Origin: Staphylococcus simulans
GTDB lineage: Bacteria; Bacillota; Bacilli; Staphylococcales; Staphylococcaceae
DNA length: 64,000 bases
Direction: 5' to 3'
Assembly: GCF_002994445.1 (NCBI RefSeq)
Contig: NZ_MRZJ01000005.1
Location: 1 to 64,000 of the forward strand
Every line of letters begins with the position of its first letter. Position 1 is the stretch's first letter. The position numbers and the translations under genes were made by a program. The notes beneath the pieces are model-generated. The model did not search any database and was not told the DNA's origin. It saw only the letters and a list, made by a program, of their open reading frames with translations. Shown here one piece after another: positions 63,667 to 64,000 of the stretch.

Positions 63667-64000
63667 ATGTCTATGCACAACAATTCATTAGAATCACTCC
63701 AGCAGCAAAACACACAGCTAAATAAAAAAGTGAAAAAACTAGAGCACTTGTTACAGTCATCACTCAATATTGGAGAGCAAATAACAAGTAATCATCTGCA
63801 AAAGTTATTTCTTAATTTGAAAGAAGAAAAGCTTATAAAAAACTATGCAATATATAATAATATTATTGTTGAAAACAAAGAAGAAATTCATCAAGTAGAT
63901 CACTTTGTCATCTGTGATCATGGTTTCTTTGCAATAGAAACCAAACATTGGAAAGGCGATATTTACTTTAACTTCCACAAAGATAATTTAAAAGACTATA
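63667..64000 (+). CDS. NERD-domain protein, cut by the window edge
   Basis: The first 111 residues are visible. A predicted coiled coil (LESLQQQNTQLNKKVKKLEHLL) precedes a NERD (nuclease-related) domain with NNIIVENKEEIHQVDHFVICDHGFFAIETKHWKGDIYF; the D...ETK pattern is that of the nuclease core. ACGGAGGGAGTAC precedes the ATG. Divergent from the helicase gene, with about 145 bases between them. It could be a nuclease partner of the helicase-DarT cluster. Confidence 0.78.
   Translation, partial: MSMHNNSLESLQQQNTQLNKKVKKLEHLLQSSLNIGEQITSNHLQKLFLNLKEEKLIKNYAIYNNIIVENKEEIHQVDHFVICDHGFFAIETKHWKGDIYFNFHKDNLKDY

Noticed and set aside
49227..64000. SCC-type element or prophage
   Set aside because: No ccr recombinase, no SCC att ends, no integrase and no phage structural gene in the window.

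Overview
The window reads as the chromosome of a low-GC Gram-positive of the genus Staphylococcus. Evidence: a YSIRK signal peptide with the TYTFTDYVD-type MSCRAMM fold, a BirA-controlled bioF-bioW pair, a yhbD-bactofilin pair, CcpA cre boxes, sigma-B-like promoters and AGGAGG ribosome binding sites. A coagulase-negative species, perhaps of the simulans/carnosus type, is my guess; the sequence alone does not fix it. No tRNA, rRNA, CRISPR array, insertion sequence or phage structural gene was seen.

Layout. 1-2274: 3-prime-truncated surface adhesin on the minus strand, with Asp-Ala instead of Ser-Asp repeats and an internal frameshift. 2.5-24.6 kb: housekeeping and stress genes, mostly single-gene units closed by hairpin terminators: a Mur ligase-like protein, MsrA, an SDR enzyme with a changed catalytic residue, YkvI and MFS transporters, a secreted EEP-family nuclease, an Xaa-Pro peptidase overlapping a sodium symporter, DUF4004-bactofilin, a ring-cleaving dioxygenase behind a QsrR-like operator, SulP beside a recombinase-like regulator, two paralogous small GNATs, and TrhO. 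24.7-35.9 kb: bioF-bioW with a BirA operator, amt, cstA with a cre box, a BCCT transporter, and a complete tctCBA tripartite carboxylate uptake operon.

36-43.6 kb: an eight-gene catabolic operon (GntR, AgaS, GH35 beta-galactosidase, mannose-family PTS EIIB/C/D/A, deacetylase). By its parts and its likeness to the lactobacillar gnb operon it should import and split galacto-N-biose (Gal-beta-1,3-GalNAc) or related sugars. Its promoter carries a palindrome probably bound by GntR and a cre box. 45-49.1 kb: an ascorbate-type PTS (EIIA, EIIB, EIIC) with its PRD regulator, also behind a cre box.

49.2-64 kb: an AT-rich defence island. It holds a type I restriction-modification system (hsdR; a separate unit with a one-TRD HsdS-like protein, hsdM and hsdS), then SIR2 and HerA genes (the SIR2-HerA or Nezha type of phage defence), then a decayed copy of an hsdM 3-prime end, then an unassigned membrane protein. 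Across a decayed gap follow a UvrD-like helicase, a DarT1-type ADP-ribosyltransferase and its NADAR-type antitoxin, with a NERD-domain gene diverging at the window edge. The hsdM remnant after herA suggests that hsdS-SIR2-HerA moves as a cassette bounded by hsdM 3-prime ends. This and the helicase-DarT1-NADAR-NERD cluster are the most interesting features here.
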